Of a stretch of 7,814 bases of DNA, positions 1 to 5,655 are shown in pieces. This stretch comes from an uncultured Moraxella sp. (GTDB taxonomy: Bacteria > Pseudomonadota > Gammaproteobacteria > Pseudomonadales > Moraxellaceae), in NCBI GenBank assembly GCA_927911235.1, contig CAKMOY010000149.1:1-7814 (forward strand). The letters are read 5' to 3'. Position 1 is the stretch's first letter. Each line of letters begins with the position of its first letter. Under the pieces are notes generated by a model. It did no database searches. It had not been told where the DNA came from and was given only the letters and a program-made list of their open reading frames with translations. Both the position numbers and the translations under genes were made by a program.

Positions 1-88
1 TCGCTGTTTTTGTAGCATCTATATCAGTGCAAAAGAATTTTATGATTTTTTTGACTTTATAGATGCTTAACTTACGTTTATATTTCAT
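1..88 (-). CDS. IS1595-family transposase, N-terminal fragment cut by window edge
   Basis: An uninterrupted reading frame starts at ATG (88-86) and runs off the left edge after 29 codons. Its product begins MKYKRKLSIYKVKKIIKFFC and continues TDIDATKTA. I recognise this as the N-terminal helix-turn-helix region of IS1595-type (IS1016/ISPna2-like) transposases, where a short basic leader is followed by a helix of the type K-I-I-x-x-F and a D-A-T/S-K-T-A segment leading to the DNA-recognition helix. The catalytic part is outside the window, so activity cannot be judged. Assignment rests on motif memory from only 29 residues. A small hypothetical gene is the alternative, but the adjacent IS-like terminus favours a transposase. 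Confidence 0.6.
   Translation of the reverse strand, partial: MKYKRKLSIYKVKKIIKFFCTDIDATKTA
14..67. repeat. 10-bp inverted repeat inside the transposase start
   Basis: AGCATCTATA at 14-23 is the exact reverse complement of TATAGATGCT at 58-67, with 34 bases between them. It falls inside the transposase reading frame. It could fold in the transposase mRNA or be chance in AT-rich DNA. Confidence 0.4.
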
Positions 89-148
89 GTTTCTAGTCTA
101 GTATGGGTTGTGTTGCTAGTCTAGAGCCGTATAAATAAAAACCAAAAG

Positions 149-1134
149 TTAACGCACATTCCCCCAATGATACGCACTTAAACGTTTCATCAAATCAGGA
201 TTTTTTACCATGATATTATCGCCTGTGCGACCTTGCTGACGGTTGTAATAAATTACGTTCAAACGCAGTAGCCAAAAGGTAACACCCGCCATCGCAAGCA
301 TAATCGGCAACGCCTGTTTTTCATCATCAGACAGCGGACGCACGCTCTCATAGCCATCAATCATCGCTTGCATTTTGGTGCGTTCAAATTCCACTTTTTC
401 GCCATCGGTGGCATTGCCCCAACTGGTGCTAAAATCGTTAATGGTAATCGCTAAATCCATCACAAAATGCTCAATGCTTACTTCGGTAAAATCCAACAAT
501 CCTGTTAATTTTGGATTATTCTTATCTGAAAATCCCACAGCGTATTATCGGCAAACATATCCAAATGACACAAGCCTTTTGGCAAATCTTTGTTTGCCAC
601 ATTCTCATAAGCCGTCCAAATATCGCTCATCAGTTTTGCCTCATCACTTGGCATAAACTTAATTTCACGGTCTTTAACCAAATGCCAAGGGTACAGTTCC
701 ACGCCATAATGCTCGGCAGGGGTTAGGGTTTGCAAGGTCAAATGCAGTGTTGCCAAAGCCTCGCCCATTTGACGGCACATATCGGTAGTGGTGTCGGTTG
801 GGTGTTTTCCGCTAAGTTTTGGCAAAACCAAAATCGCCTTGTTGTTAAAATACAACAAAAACTCGCCATTATCGGCTTTTAGCGGACAGGCAACGGGCAA
901 TTTTCCATTTAATTTGTCCAAAATAATCGCCATTTTTTCAATTTCGTGCGGTTTTCGCTCTTCAAACAGCGTAAACACATAAGATGGCTCGCCATCTTTG
1001 TCATCTTGGGTTTGGATAAACCAGTTAGAATTTTTAATGCCTTGGGTAATGGGAATGGCTTTTTTAAAATTTACGCCAAAACGGCAACAAAATTCGCTAA
1101 ATTGGGCATCGGTTAAGTGGGTATAAACGGACAT
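149..1134 (-). pseudogene. thrB: Homoserine kinase (ThrB, APH-type), broken by one frameshift
   Basis: ThrB phosphorylates L-homoserine in threonine synthesis in the cytoplasm. The N-terminal frame (1134 down to 505) holds the nucleotide-loop-like QGIKNSNWFI (residues 31-40) and the kinase catalytic loop HLDMFADN (190-197), in the HxDxxxxN pattern of the aminoglycoside phosphotransferase fold. The remainder lies one frame over (to 149) and continues with LTGLLDF, the metal-binding Asp-Phe, then EHFVMDLAI. Adding one base to the A4 run at 529-532 (T4 in the gene) rejoins the frames as ...LWDF-SDKNNPKLTG..., giving about 328 residues, close to the roughly 315 usual for this form. An AAGGA ribosome site precedes ATG 1134. 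The IS end lies about 20 bases past the stop, and no terminator is visible between. The function call is firm. Whether the break is real or a homopolymer sequencing error cannot be decided here. Confidence 0.85.
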
Positions 1135-1158
1135 TTTTGTTCCTTGATGTGCATTGAG

Positions 1159-1187
1159 TTAAAAACGTGGTAAAATGTGCCTATTAT
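1159..1187 (+). promoter_or_regulatory. Possible promoter of the toxin-antitoxin pair
   Basis: TTAAAA (1159-1164) is followed after 17 bases by TATTAT (1182-1187) in the gap between the divergent thrB and antitoxin genes. Both hexamers are weak matches in an AT-rich gap, so this is tentative. I see no clear palindromic operator here. Confidence 0.3.
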
Positions 1188-1216
1188 ACTAACAAAATCT
1201 ATCATTAGGAAAAAAA

Positions 1217-1447
1217 ATGACGACAATTGCACAACGTATTTCACAACGCTTGGATAACTTACCTATTTATGAGCAACAAAAAATCTTGGAATTTACCGAT
1301 TTTTTGCAATATCAACACAACAATCAAAAATCGGCTCAAAAAACCAAGCGTCCAACGCACGCTCACCCAACCTTATCAAACATTGTGATTAAGTACAATC
1401 CAACGGAAACTTTAACAGATGATGAGAGGGCAACCGATGTACGCTAA
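1217..1447 (+). CDS. DUF2281-type antitoxin of a PIN toxin pair
   Basis: This 76-residue protein has the N-terminal pattern of DUF2281 proteins: RISQRLDNLP followed by YEQQKILEFTDFLQY, an amphipathic leucine-rich segment with the typical L-x-x-L-P and F-x-x-F-L spacing. These small proteins are commonly encoded just before a PIN-domain nuclease and are presumed to neutralise it. The C-terminal half (residues about 35-76) is polar and rich in K, T and N, as expected for a toxin-wrapping tail. An AGGA ribosome site at 1207-1210 lies 6 bases before the ATG. The stop overlaps the toxin start by 11 bases, which indicates translational coupling. The antitoxin role is inferred from family and gene order. 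Confidence 0.75.
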   Translation: MTTIAQRISQRLDNLPIYEQQKILEFTDFLQYQHNNQKSAQKTKRPTHAHPTLSNIVIKYNPTETLTDDERATDVR

Positions 1448-1827
1448 TATATTACTAGATACTTGTGCATTATTGTGGTTAGCTCATGGTGATGACAAAC
1501 TTTCTACTCACATCAAAATGATAATTGCTCAAGCCGATAATGTGTATATTAGTGCCATTACAGGGTTTGAAATTTCCATCAAATATGCCAAAAATAAATT
1601 GATTGCCTTTATCACCACCTTTATGGTTTAAGCAAATGGTTGATTTTTATCAATTAAATGTACTACCTTTGGAGTTGGACATTTGTACACAATCAGCGTT
1701 ATTAGATTTTCACCATAATGACCCTTGCGACCGTTTTATTATTGCGACTGCCATCAAATATCAATTGCCGATTATTACCAATGATGGTATGTTTACAAAT
1801 TATCCAGTTGCTATAATCGCCACCTAA
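1437..1827 (+). pseudogene. PIN-domain toxin (Sll0205-like VapC), frameshifted
   Basis: PIN toxins are metal-dependent ribonucleases, usually kept inactive by their partner antitoxin. The first frame begins MYANILLDTCALLWLAHGDD, with the N-terminal catalytic Asp in LLDTCALLW (D8) and the second acidic residue in SAITGFEISIK (E45). It ends at a premature stop at 1629-1631. The next frame resumes near 1603 with LPLSPPLWFKQMV, then HHNDPCDRFIIATA with the later acidic residues, and TND near the end, closing at 1827. All PIN motifs are present across the two frames, so the ancestral protein was about 130 residues. The frames join around 1599-1605. A start at ATG 1437 with AGAGGG just upstream matches the usual N-terminus. 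The break is either inactivation or sequence error. Confidence 0.75.
1809..1817 (+). promoter_or_regulatory. Extended -10 promoter candidate for hisF
   Basis: TGCTATAAT at 1809-1817 combines an extended -10 TG with a perfect TATAAT. It sits inside the last codons of the PIN gene, 35 bases before the hisF ATG. No good -35 is spaced 17 bases away, which is typical for extended -10 promoters. It would let hisF be transcribed independently of the toxin-antitoxin pair. Confidence 0.45.
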
Positions 1828-1852
1828 GAACTTGAAAATAAAAAGGAAACCC

Positions 1853-2611
1853 ATGTTAGCAAAACGCATTATCCCCTGCCTAGATGTTGATAACGGTCGT
1901 GTTGTCAAAGGCGTACAATTTTTGGACATCAAAGACGCTGGCAACCCTGTGGAAGTCGCCATGCGTTACAACGAACAAGGGGCGGACGAAATCACCTTTT
2001 TGGACATCACCGCCACCCATTATGGACGTGATACCACCTATCACACCGTTGAACGTATGGCAGAAACGGTATTTGTACCGCTCACCGTAGGCGGTGGTGT
2101 TCGCAAAATTGATGACATTCGCAATCTGTTAAATGCAGGTGCGGACAAGGTTTCCATCAATTCGGCAGCGATTTATAATCCTGAATTTGTTGGAGAAGCC
2201 GCTAGCCGTTTTGGCAATCAATGTATTGTAGTAGCGATTGATGCCAAAAAAGTTGGCGAAAATCGTTGGGAAATTTTTACGCATGGTGGTCGCAAACCCA
2301 CAGGCATTGATGCGATTGACTGGGCGATAAAAATGGCAAACTTTGGGGCGGGTGAATTGCTCGTTACATCAATGGATTCGGACGGCACAAAGGCAGGCTA
2401 TGACATCGCCTTAATGCAAGCGATTAATAACAAAGTGAACATTCCCACCATCGCATCAGGCGGTGTTGGCAATTTACAACATTTAGCAGATGGTATCATT
2501 CATGGCAAAGCTGATGCGGTATTGGCAGCCAGTATTTTTCATTTTGGTGAATATACAGTCGGTGAAGCCAAAGCCTTTATGGCAAAACAAGGCATACCCA
2601 TGCGGTTATAA
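1853..2611 (+). CDS. hisF: Imidazole glycerol phosphate synthase, cyclase subunit HisF
   Basis: HisF uses ammonia delivered by the HisH glutaminase to convert PRFAR to imidazole glycerol phosphate and AICAR in histidine synthesis. The 252-residue product is the normal length and begins [20 protein letters not shown]. The two catalytic aspartates are visible at D11 (CLDVDNG) and D130 (VVAIDAK). The phosphate-binding glycine motifs of the half-barrel repeats are at residues 80-83 (VGGGVR) and 202-206 (ASGGVG). An AGGA at 1844-1847 lies 5 bases before ATG 1853. An in-frame TTG at 1832 adds seven residues not seen in HisF and is unlikely to be the start. HisH is not in the window. The gene lies 25 bases after the PIN gene and ends at a strong terminator. 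Confidence 0.97.
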   Translation: MLAKRIIPCLDVDNGRVVKGVQFLDIKDAGNPVEVAMRYNEQGADEITFLDITATHYGRDTTYHTVERMAETVFVPLTVGGGVRKIDDIRNLLNAGADKVSINSAAIYNPEFVGEAASRFGNQCIVVAIDAKKVGENRWEIFTHGGRKPTGIDAIDWAIKMANFGAGELLVTSMDSDGTKAGYDIALMQAINNKVNIPTIASGGVGNLQHLADGIIHGKADAVLAASIFHFGEYTVGEAKAFMAKQGIPMRL

Positions 2612-2621
2612 ATTTTGACAT

Positions 2622-2652
2622 AAAAAAAGCAACGAAATTCGTTGCTTTTTTT
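2622..2652. terminator. Bidirectional intrinsic terminator between hisF and the CAP lipoprotein gene
   Basis: A GCAACG / CGTTGC stem (2629-2634 and 2640-2645) is flanked by A7 on the left and T7 on the right. This gives a hairpin followed by a U-tract on either strand. It sits 10 bases past the hisF stop and 12 bases past the end of the converging lipoprotein gene, so it can serve both. Confidence 0.9.
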
Positions 2653-2664
2653 GTTAAGCGATAA

Positions 2665-3935
2665 TTATGACTTTGTACTAAAGCTAAACGTTTTGGTTTC
2701 TTGGGTTTTATCCGCATACACCAAGGTATAACTCACTTGATAAGTCGTGGCTTTTGCCAATGGGCTATCTGGAATTAAAAACGCTTCATTGTCTGATAAA
2801 CGTTTGTTGCCGTCCACCATTTGATTAATATCCGTTGCTGGATTGGCTTTGTTAAACATCACCCAAACTTTTGGTGCGGTTACACCATTGATTGGTTTGA
2901 TATTTACATTGCTAATATTTTGAATTGTTTTACCCTCTGGTGCTAAGATATACACAGGCTGACCGATTGGGCTATTCTCTGAAATCTCTGGGCGTGATGG
3001 GTGTCCATTAAATGGGTCTGGTCCTTCATGGGTCAACTTGTATTCAGTTCCTGTAACATTGTTACAAGGGTAGGTTAATACTTGGTTATAGGTGTAAGGT
3101 GCTTGTCCCTGTGGTAAACCCAAAACCACTTCTAAATAATGCCCTGTAATTGGGGCATAATTCGTCGTGGGTTGCCAAGCCTTAGTTTCTAAGTAATCAA
3201 TCCCCACATTTTTATAAATAGGGCTTACCAAAGTTTTTAATGATAAGGTGCTGCCAATAGACCTTTTAACAGCTCAACGCTATCGCCACTAGAACCAAAA
3301 GCGATATTTTCAGTAACAAATCCACCATTGGATATTGAATAAACCATATCACCAACTTGATAGCTGGTCGCATATGGATAGTTTACCGCTTGGGCTAAAG
3401 GTTGTTTGGTTGCGTTAGTTTTTACACGATTAACCACTTTTTCACCAGAAAAATAAGGATTGTTTAAACCCGTATTTTTCCAAGCTGTGCTAGACTCTAA
3501 TAATTCATAGTGGCTACCATAAATTTGTGCAATATTGGATTTTTCGCTAACATAAGCCATGTATTGATTGTGGTTTTGTGCGGATTTTACAAGCTCATTA
3601 TGACTGGCTAAACTACCAAAGCCACAAGCTTGACGTTGCTGATTTAATAAATTAAATGCTTGCGTTTCTGTATTTGTACTATTTGTTGTGGCAGGGGTGT
3701 TTGGTGTCGCCGTATCAATATTGACAGGTGTTGGTGTGGTCGGTTGGTTGACTACAGCAACGGTCGGTGTTTTATTTGGCGTTGTTTTATTTATAGTTTC
3801 GCCAGTAGTAACCGAAGTATTACTTGTCGGTGTTGATGAGCCACCACCGCTACCACCACCACAGGCTGTCAAAGTCATGGCAATGGCAACTGCCAAACTC
3901 ACTTTTGTCAAACCAAACTGCTGAAATGTTTTCAT
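2665..3935 (-). pseudogene. CAP-domain (SCP/PR1-like) lipoprotein, broken by one frameshift
   Basis: The first frame starts at ATG 3935 with a signal peptide, MKTFQQFGLTKVSLAVAIAM, and a lipobox LTAC with the lipidated cysteine at C25. A glycine-serine stretch and a Thr/Pro/Asn-rich linker follow (about 26-90). A CAP domain then begins, with FNLLNQQRQACG (94-105), the His-containing AQNHNQYMA, SHYE, and TENIAFG (208-214). The frame stops at 3237. The other frame continues LVSPIYKNVGIDYLETKAW and a beta-rich C-terminal region with YPCNNVTG and EGPDP motifs, as in other bacterial CAP proteins. Adding one T at the TT of 'cattaaaa' (3239-3240 on plus) joins them as PYH-LKTLVSPIYK, where the His-x-x-x-Leu pattern is typical. 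The rejoined protein has about 423 residues. It should be anchored in the outer membrane or periplasm; its activity is unknown. The ribosome site GAGGTGAGGGG is strong. Confidence 0.8.
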
Positions 3936-3966
3936 CCCCTCACCTCTTTATCGTGTTACATGTTAT

Positions 3967-3995
3967 ATTATAAAATACTTTGACAAATGTATCAA
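3967..3995 (-). promoter_or_regulatory. Sigma-70 promoter of the CAP lipoprotein gene
   Basis: Read on the minus strand, TTGATA (3995-3990) is followed after exactly 17 bases by TATAAT (3972-3967). The start codon lies about 30 bases downstream. The -35 region overlaps an imperfect palindrome, TTTGACAAATGTATCAAA (3979-3996), which could be an operator, but that part is speculative. Confidence 0.7.
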
Positions 3996-4051
3996 ACATA
4001 TTTAATCATTTATCTTACTTTTATATCTTATAACATTTTTCTCTGCACACG

Positions 4052-4074
4052 ACAAAAAAGACAAAAAAAGTCTG
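4052..4074 (-). terminator. Weak candidate terminator after ribE
   Basis: On the minus strand a short AGAC / GTCT stem (4073-4070 and 4062-4059) encloses seven Ts and is followed by a T6 run. It lies about 145 bases past the ribE stop. The four-base stem is too short to be convincing on its own. Confidence 0.25.
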
Positions 4075-4115
4075 ATAAAACAATGGTATAATAGTAATTT
4101 TTCCGATTGTAGTTT

Positions 4116-4154
4116 TTGGCAAAAAACCAACTGATTTTACAACAGTTTTGCCAA
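4116..4154. repeat. 9-bp inverted repeat downstream of ribE
   Basis: TTGGCAAAA (4116-4124) and TTTTGCCAA (4146-4154) are exact reverse complements. An inner AACTG / CAGTT pair can extend the fold. A T8 run follows within a few bases on the plus strand only, where no upstream gene would need it. It could be a 3' stabilising hairpin of the ribE mRNA. Confidence 0.4.
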
Positions 4155-4217
4155 TTATCATTTTTTTTCTACATTTTTCTTTAACAAAACTTTGCCATTT
4201 TTTCATTTTTGCAAAAA

Positions 4218-4880
4218 TCACCGCATAAAGCCATTTTCTGCCAGCATTTCAAGCGTAATGCCACCGCTTTTTTCTTGACTGGCGTTTTCACCCATGAGCA
4301 AACGTTCCAAATAGCGAGCCAACACGTCCACTTCAATATTCACCGTTTGCCCAACGTGCCAATGCTTGCTAATATTGGTAACTTGAGCCGTATGCGGAAT
4401 GATATTTAGGCTTAGCACATTTGCCGTTACCAAATTGGTCGTAAGGCTAATGCCGTCCACCGTTACCGAGCCTTTGGTCGCCACATATTTGGCAAATTCA
4501 TTCGGAATTTTTATCTCAATATAAATAGAGCGAGAGTCGCTTTGCATGAGCGTAATTTGCCCCACCGTATCCACATGACCCGACACGATATGCCCGCCAA
4601 AACGAGTAGTCGGCAACATGGCTTTTTCAAGGTTCACCGTATAGCCCACTTGCCAATGGTTCATCGCCGTTTTTGATAATGTTTCACGTGAAACATCGAC
4701 CGCATACCAATCTTTGCCAAACGCCACTACCGTCAGACAAATGCCGTTGCACGCAATCGAATCGCCCAATTTAACATCGCCAAAATCCAATTGACTAGAG
4801 CCAATGCTCAACCGCACATCACCCCCTGTGGGTTCGATTTTTTTGATTGTGCCTGTCGCTTCAATAATACCTGTAAACAT
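4218..4880 (-). CDS. ribE: Riboflavin synthase, alpha subunit
   Basis: This enzyme dismutates two 6,7-dimethyl-8-ribityllumazine molecules into riboflavin, the last step of vitamin B2 synthesis. The 220-residue protein has the characteristic start MFTGIIEATGTI and two lumazine-binding repeats. The first covers about 1-97 with CNGICLTV, including the conserved C48. The second covers about 98-190 with GGHIVSGHVDTVGQI (95-109) and DGISLTTN. The VSRET segment (63-67) is also present, and its codons spell a perfect parS 16-mer (4680-4695). The minus-strand ribosome site AGGA lies about 9 bases before ATG 4880. The usual partner ribD is upstream but separated by 775 bp, so a single unbroken mRNA is less certain than in related genomes. 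I saw no FMN riboswitch. Confidence 0.97.
   Translation of the reverse strand: MFTGIIEATGTIKKIEPTGGDVRLSIGSSQLDFGDVKLGDSIACNGICLTVVAFGKDWYAVDVSRETLSKTAMNHWQVGYTVNLEKAMLPTTRFGGHIVSGHVDTVGQITLMQSDSRSIYIEIKIPNEFAKYVATKGSVTVDGISLTTNLVTANVLSLNIIPHTAQVTNISKHWHVGQTVNIEVDVLARYLERLLMGENASQEKSGGITLEMLAENGFMR
4680..4695. other. parS-like site within ribE (perfect 16-mer)
   Basis: TGTTTCACGTGAAACA is a perfect 16-bp palindrome identical to the canonical chromosomal parS sequence bound by ParB/Spo0J. It lies in ribE codons for V-S-R-E-T. A conserved protein motif could produce it by chance, but three more sites of the same core lie 520-620 bases away. Confidence 0.7.
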
Positions 4881-5055
4881 CTTTTTTCCTAATTGTTTTT
4901 TTGATAAAGTGGCAACCTTTGATAATTTGACAAAAATTATGGTAAATAAAAATGCAAAAAAACGTCAAATCACCGTTGCCCAAAAACCATCCTATTTTAC
5001 CACAAGCTAACCATATTTTGACAAAAAACACCGAATGAATACAAATTGCGATTTT

Positions 5056-5101
5056 GTTAAAATTTTGCTTAAAAGGTTTAATAATTCACGTTAAAATTTT
5101 G
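5056..5101. repeat. AT-rich direct repeats, possible DNA-unwinding element
   Basis: GTTAAAATTTTG occurs exactly at 5056-5067 and again at 5090-5101, within an almost GC-free stretch immediately left of the first DnaA box. Repeated AT-rich 12- or 13-mers beside DnaA boxes are the hallmark of unwinding elements. The role is inferred. Confidence 0.5.
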
Positions 5102-5122
5102 TTAAATTAGCAAAACCACTTA

Positions 5123-5131
5123 TGTGGATAA
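5123..5131 (-). promoter_or_regulatory. DnaA box 1 (perfect)
   Basis: TGTGGATAA on the plus strand is the reverse complement of the consensus TTATCCACA. It forms the left arm of an inverted repeat with box 2. Confidence 0.75.
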
Positions 5132-5169
5132 CTTTTAAAAACCTTGCTTTATTTTATCATTTTAAAAAG

Positions 5170-5178
5170 TTATCCACA
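5170..5178 (+). promoter_or_regulatory. DnaA box 2 (perfect)
   Basis: TTATCCACA matches the DnaA-box consensus exactly, on the plus strand, facing box 1. Confidence 0.75.
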
Positions 5179-5199
5179 ACTTCATTTGGTTTTTAGTTC

Positions 5200-5208
5200 T
5201 GTGGATAA
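5200..5208 (-). promoter_or_regulatory. DnaA box 3 (perfect)
   Basis: TGTGGATAA is an exact minus-strand DnaA box. It lies 8 bases before the first intergenic parS-like site. Confidence 0.75.
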
Positions 5209-5216
5209 AATATAGA

Positions 5217-5232
5217 TATTTCACGTGAAACA
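5217..5232. other. parS-like site 1
   Basis: TATTTCACGTGAAACA differs from the canonical TGTTTCACGTGAAACA at one position. It is the first of three such sites within 85 bases. Confidence 0.75.
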
Positions 5233-5257
5233 TAGATAAATAGCGGTTTTATAATTA

Positions 5258-5273
5258 TGTTCCACGTGAAACA
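5258..5273. other. parS-like site 2
   Basis: TGTTCCACGTGAAACA differs from the canonical palindrome at one position, a C/T change that is common among natural parS sites. It is 41 bases from site 1 (start to start). Confidence 0.8.
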
Positions 5274-5276
5274 TAT

Positions 5277-5285
5277 TGTGCATAA
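5277..5285 (-). promoter_or_regulatory. DnaA box 4, abutting parS-like site 3
   Basis: TGTGCATAA is the reverse complement of TTATGCACA, fitting TTATNCACA. It ends at the base directly before the third parS-like site, so DnaA and ParB sites touch without a gap. Confidence 0.65.
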
Positions 5286-5301
5286 CGTTCCACGTGAAAC
5301 A
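5286..5301. other. parS-like site 3
   Basis: CGTTCCACGTGAAACA keeps the CACGTGAAACA core and differs from the canonical parS at two positions. It is flanked immediately on the left by a DnaA box and, one base to the right, by the near-match TTATCCACC (5303-5311). Confidence 0.7.
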
Positions 5302-5355
5302 GTTATCCACCATAAAATTAGATTTTTCTTTTATTGTTTTTTAATTGATTTTGAT

Positions 5356-5364
5356 TGTGGATAA
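5356..5364 (-). promoter_or_regulatory. DnaA box 5 (perfect)
   Basis: TGTGGATAA matches the consensus exactly on the minus strand. It closes the cluster and is followed by a T-rich tract of about 60 bases. Confidence 0.75.
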
Positions 5365-5438
5365 CTTTATTTTTAGAAGTTTTGTTGATGATTTTTTGGT
5401 AGGAATTTTTGAGTGGTTTTTTGAGTTTTAACGATTTT

Positions 5439-5457
5439 GGGCGTATTTGCTACGCCC
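5439..5457. repeat. Strong GC hairpin
   Basis: GGGCGTA (5439-5445) and TACGCCC (5451-5457) form a perfect 7-bp stem with a 5-base loop. Neither strand shows a clean U-tract directly after the stem, so it is not a standard terminator. It stands out as a GC-rich island in very AT-rich DNA. Confidence 0.6.
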
Positions 5458-5513
5458 TAAAAAGTTCAATTCATGGTAGTGTTAAGTAATTGGATAAAAT
5501 TAAATGTATATTT

Positions 5514-5627
5514 GTAGAGTGGGTTAGCGATAGCGTAACCCATCAAACCCCTTGCAAAATGCACTTCGTCTTGCGAAGCATTGCTTCTCGGGTTACGCCC
5601 AAAAAGACGGGCTAACCCACCTTACGA
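5514..5627. repeat. MITE-like nested palindromic element next to the ribD stop
   Basis: The outer arms GTGGGTTAGC (5519-5528) and GCTAACCCAC (5611-5620) are perfect reverse complements, and similarity extends a few bases outward. An inner pair, GCGTAACCC (5533-5541) and GGGTTACGC (5590-5598), is also perfect. The centre around ATGCACTTCG / CGAAGCAT can fold again. The whole can form one long cruciform of about 110 bases with no coding capacity. Repeats with a GTGGGTTAGC-GTAACCC theme are familiar as short dispersed elements in Moraxella-like genomes, but I cannot name the family. Confidence 0.65.
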
Positions 5628-5655
5628 GCTGTTGTATTTAAAATTGTCTTTTTAC

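Larger units (their letters stand above)
1..128 (-). mobile_element. End of an IS1595-type insertion sequence
   Basis: The segment contains the start of a transposase reading leftward out of the window, preceded by about 40 bases that look like an IS terminus. The outer end, read on the minus strand, begins GGCTCTAGACTAG near position 128. A 9-bp direct repeat, CTAGTCTAG, occurs at 93-101 and 116-124 inside this terminus and could be paired transposase contacts. The next bases outward, GTATAAAT (129-136), could be one copy of an 8-bp target duplication, the size usual for IS1595; the other copy lies outside the window. The boundary is inferred from the motif and not from a second end. Confidence 0.6.
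5123..5178. repeat. Inverted repeat carrying two DnaA boxes
   Basis: TGTGGATAACTTTTAAAA (5123-5140) faces TTTTAAAAAGTTATCCACA (5160-5178), complementary apart from one extra base. Nineteen bases lie between the arms. Each arm contains one perfect DnaA box, placing the two boxes in opposite orientation. Confidence 0.8.
4881..5655. other. Non-coding stretch between ribE and ribD: candidate origin/centromere region
   Basis: No convincing gene occurs here on either strand. From left to right it holds the ribE leader (4881-5040), AT-rich 12-mer repeats (5056-5101), an inverted pair of DnaA boxes (5123-5178), a further box at 5200, three parS-like sites interleaved with DnaA boxes (5217-5311), and another box at 5356. 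A T-rich tract (about 5379-5438), a hairpin (5439-5457) and a palindromic repeat element (5514-5627) complete it. The density of DnaA and ParB-type motifs is far above what AT-rich DNA would give by chance. Confidence 0.7.

Noticed and set aside
3688..3924. Hydrophobic plus-strand frame opposite the lipoprotein gene
   Set aside because: It is the antisense of the Thr/Pro linker and signal peptide, which gives artificial Val/Gly-rich peptides.
4021..4221. 66-residue minus-strand reading frame after ribE
   Set aside because: It is Lys- and Phe-rich low-complexity sequence from AT-rich DNA, overlaps the ribE end and shows no family motif.
4804..5010. 68-residue plus-strand frame over the ribE start
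   Set aside because: It is mostly antisense to ribE, with no ribosome site and no recognisable motif.
4881..5040. FMN riboswitch in front of ribE
   Set aside because: None of the conserved GC-rich FMN-aptamer segments is visible in this AT-rich leader.
5439..5457. Terminator of ribD
   Set aside because: The stem is strong but no T-tract follows it directly on either strand, and the ribD stop is about 200 bases away with the MITE-like element between.
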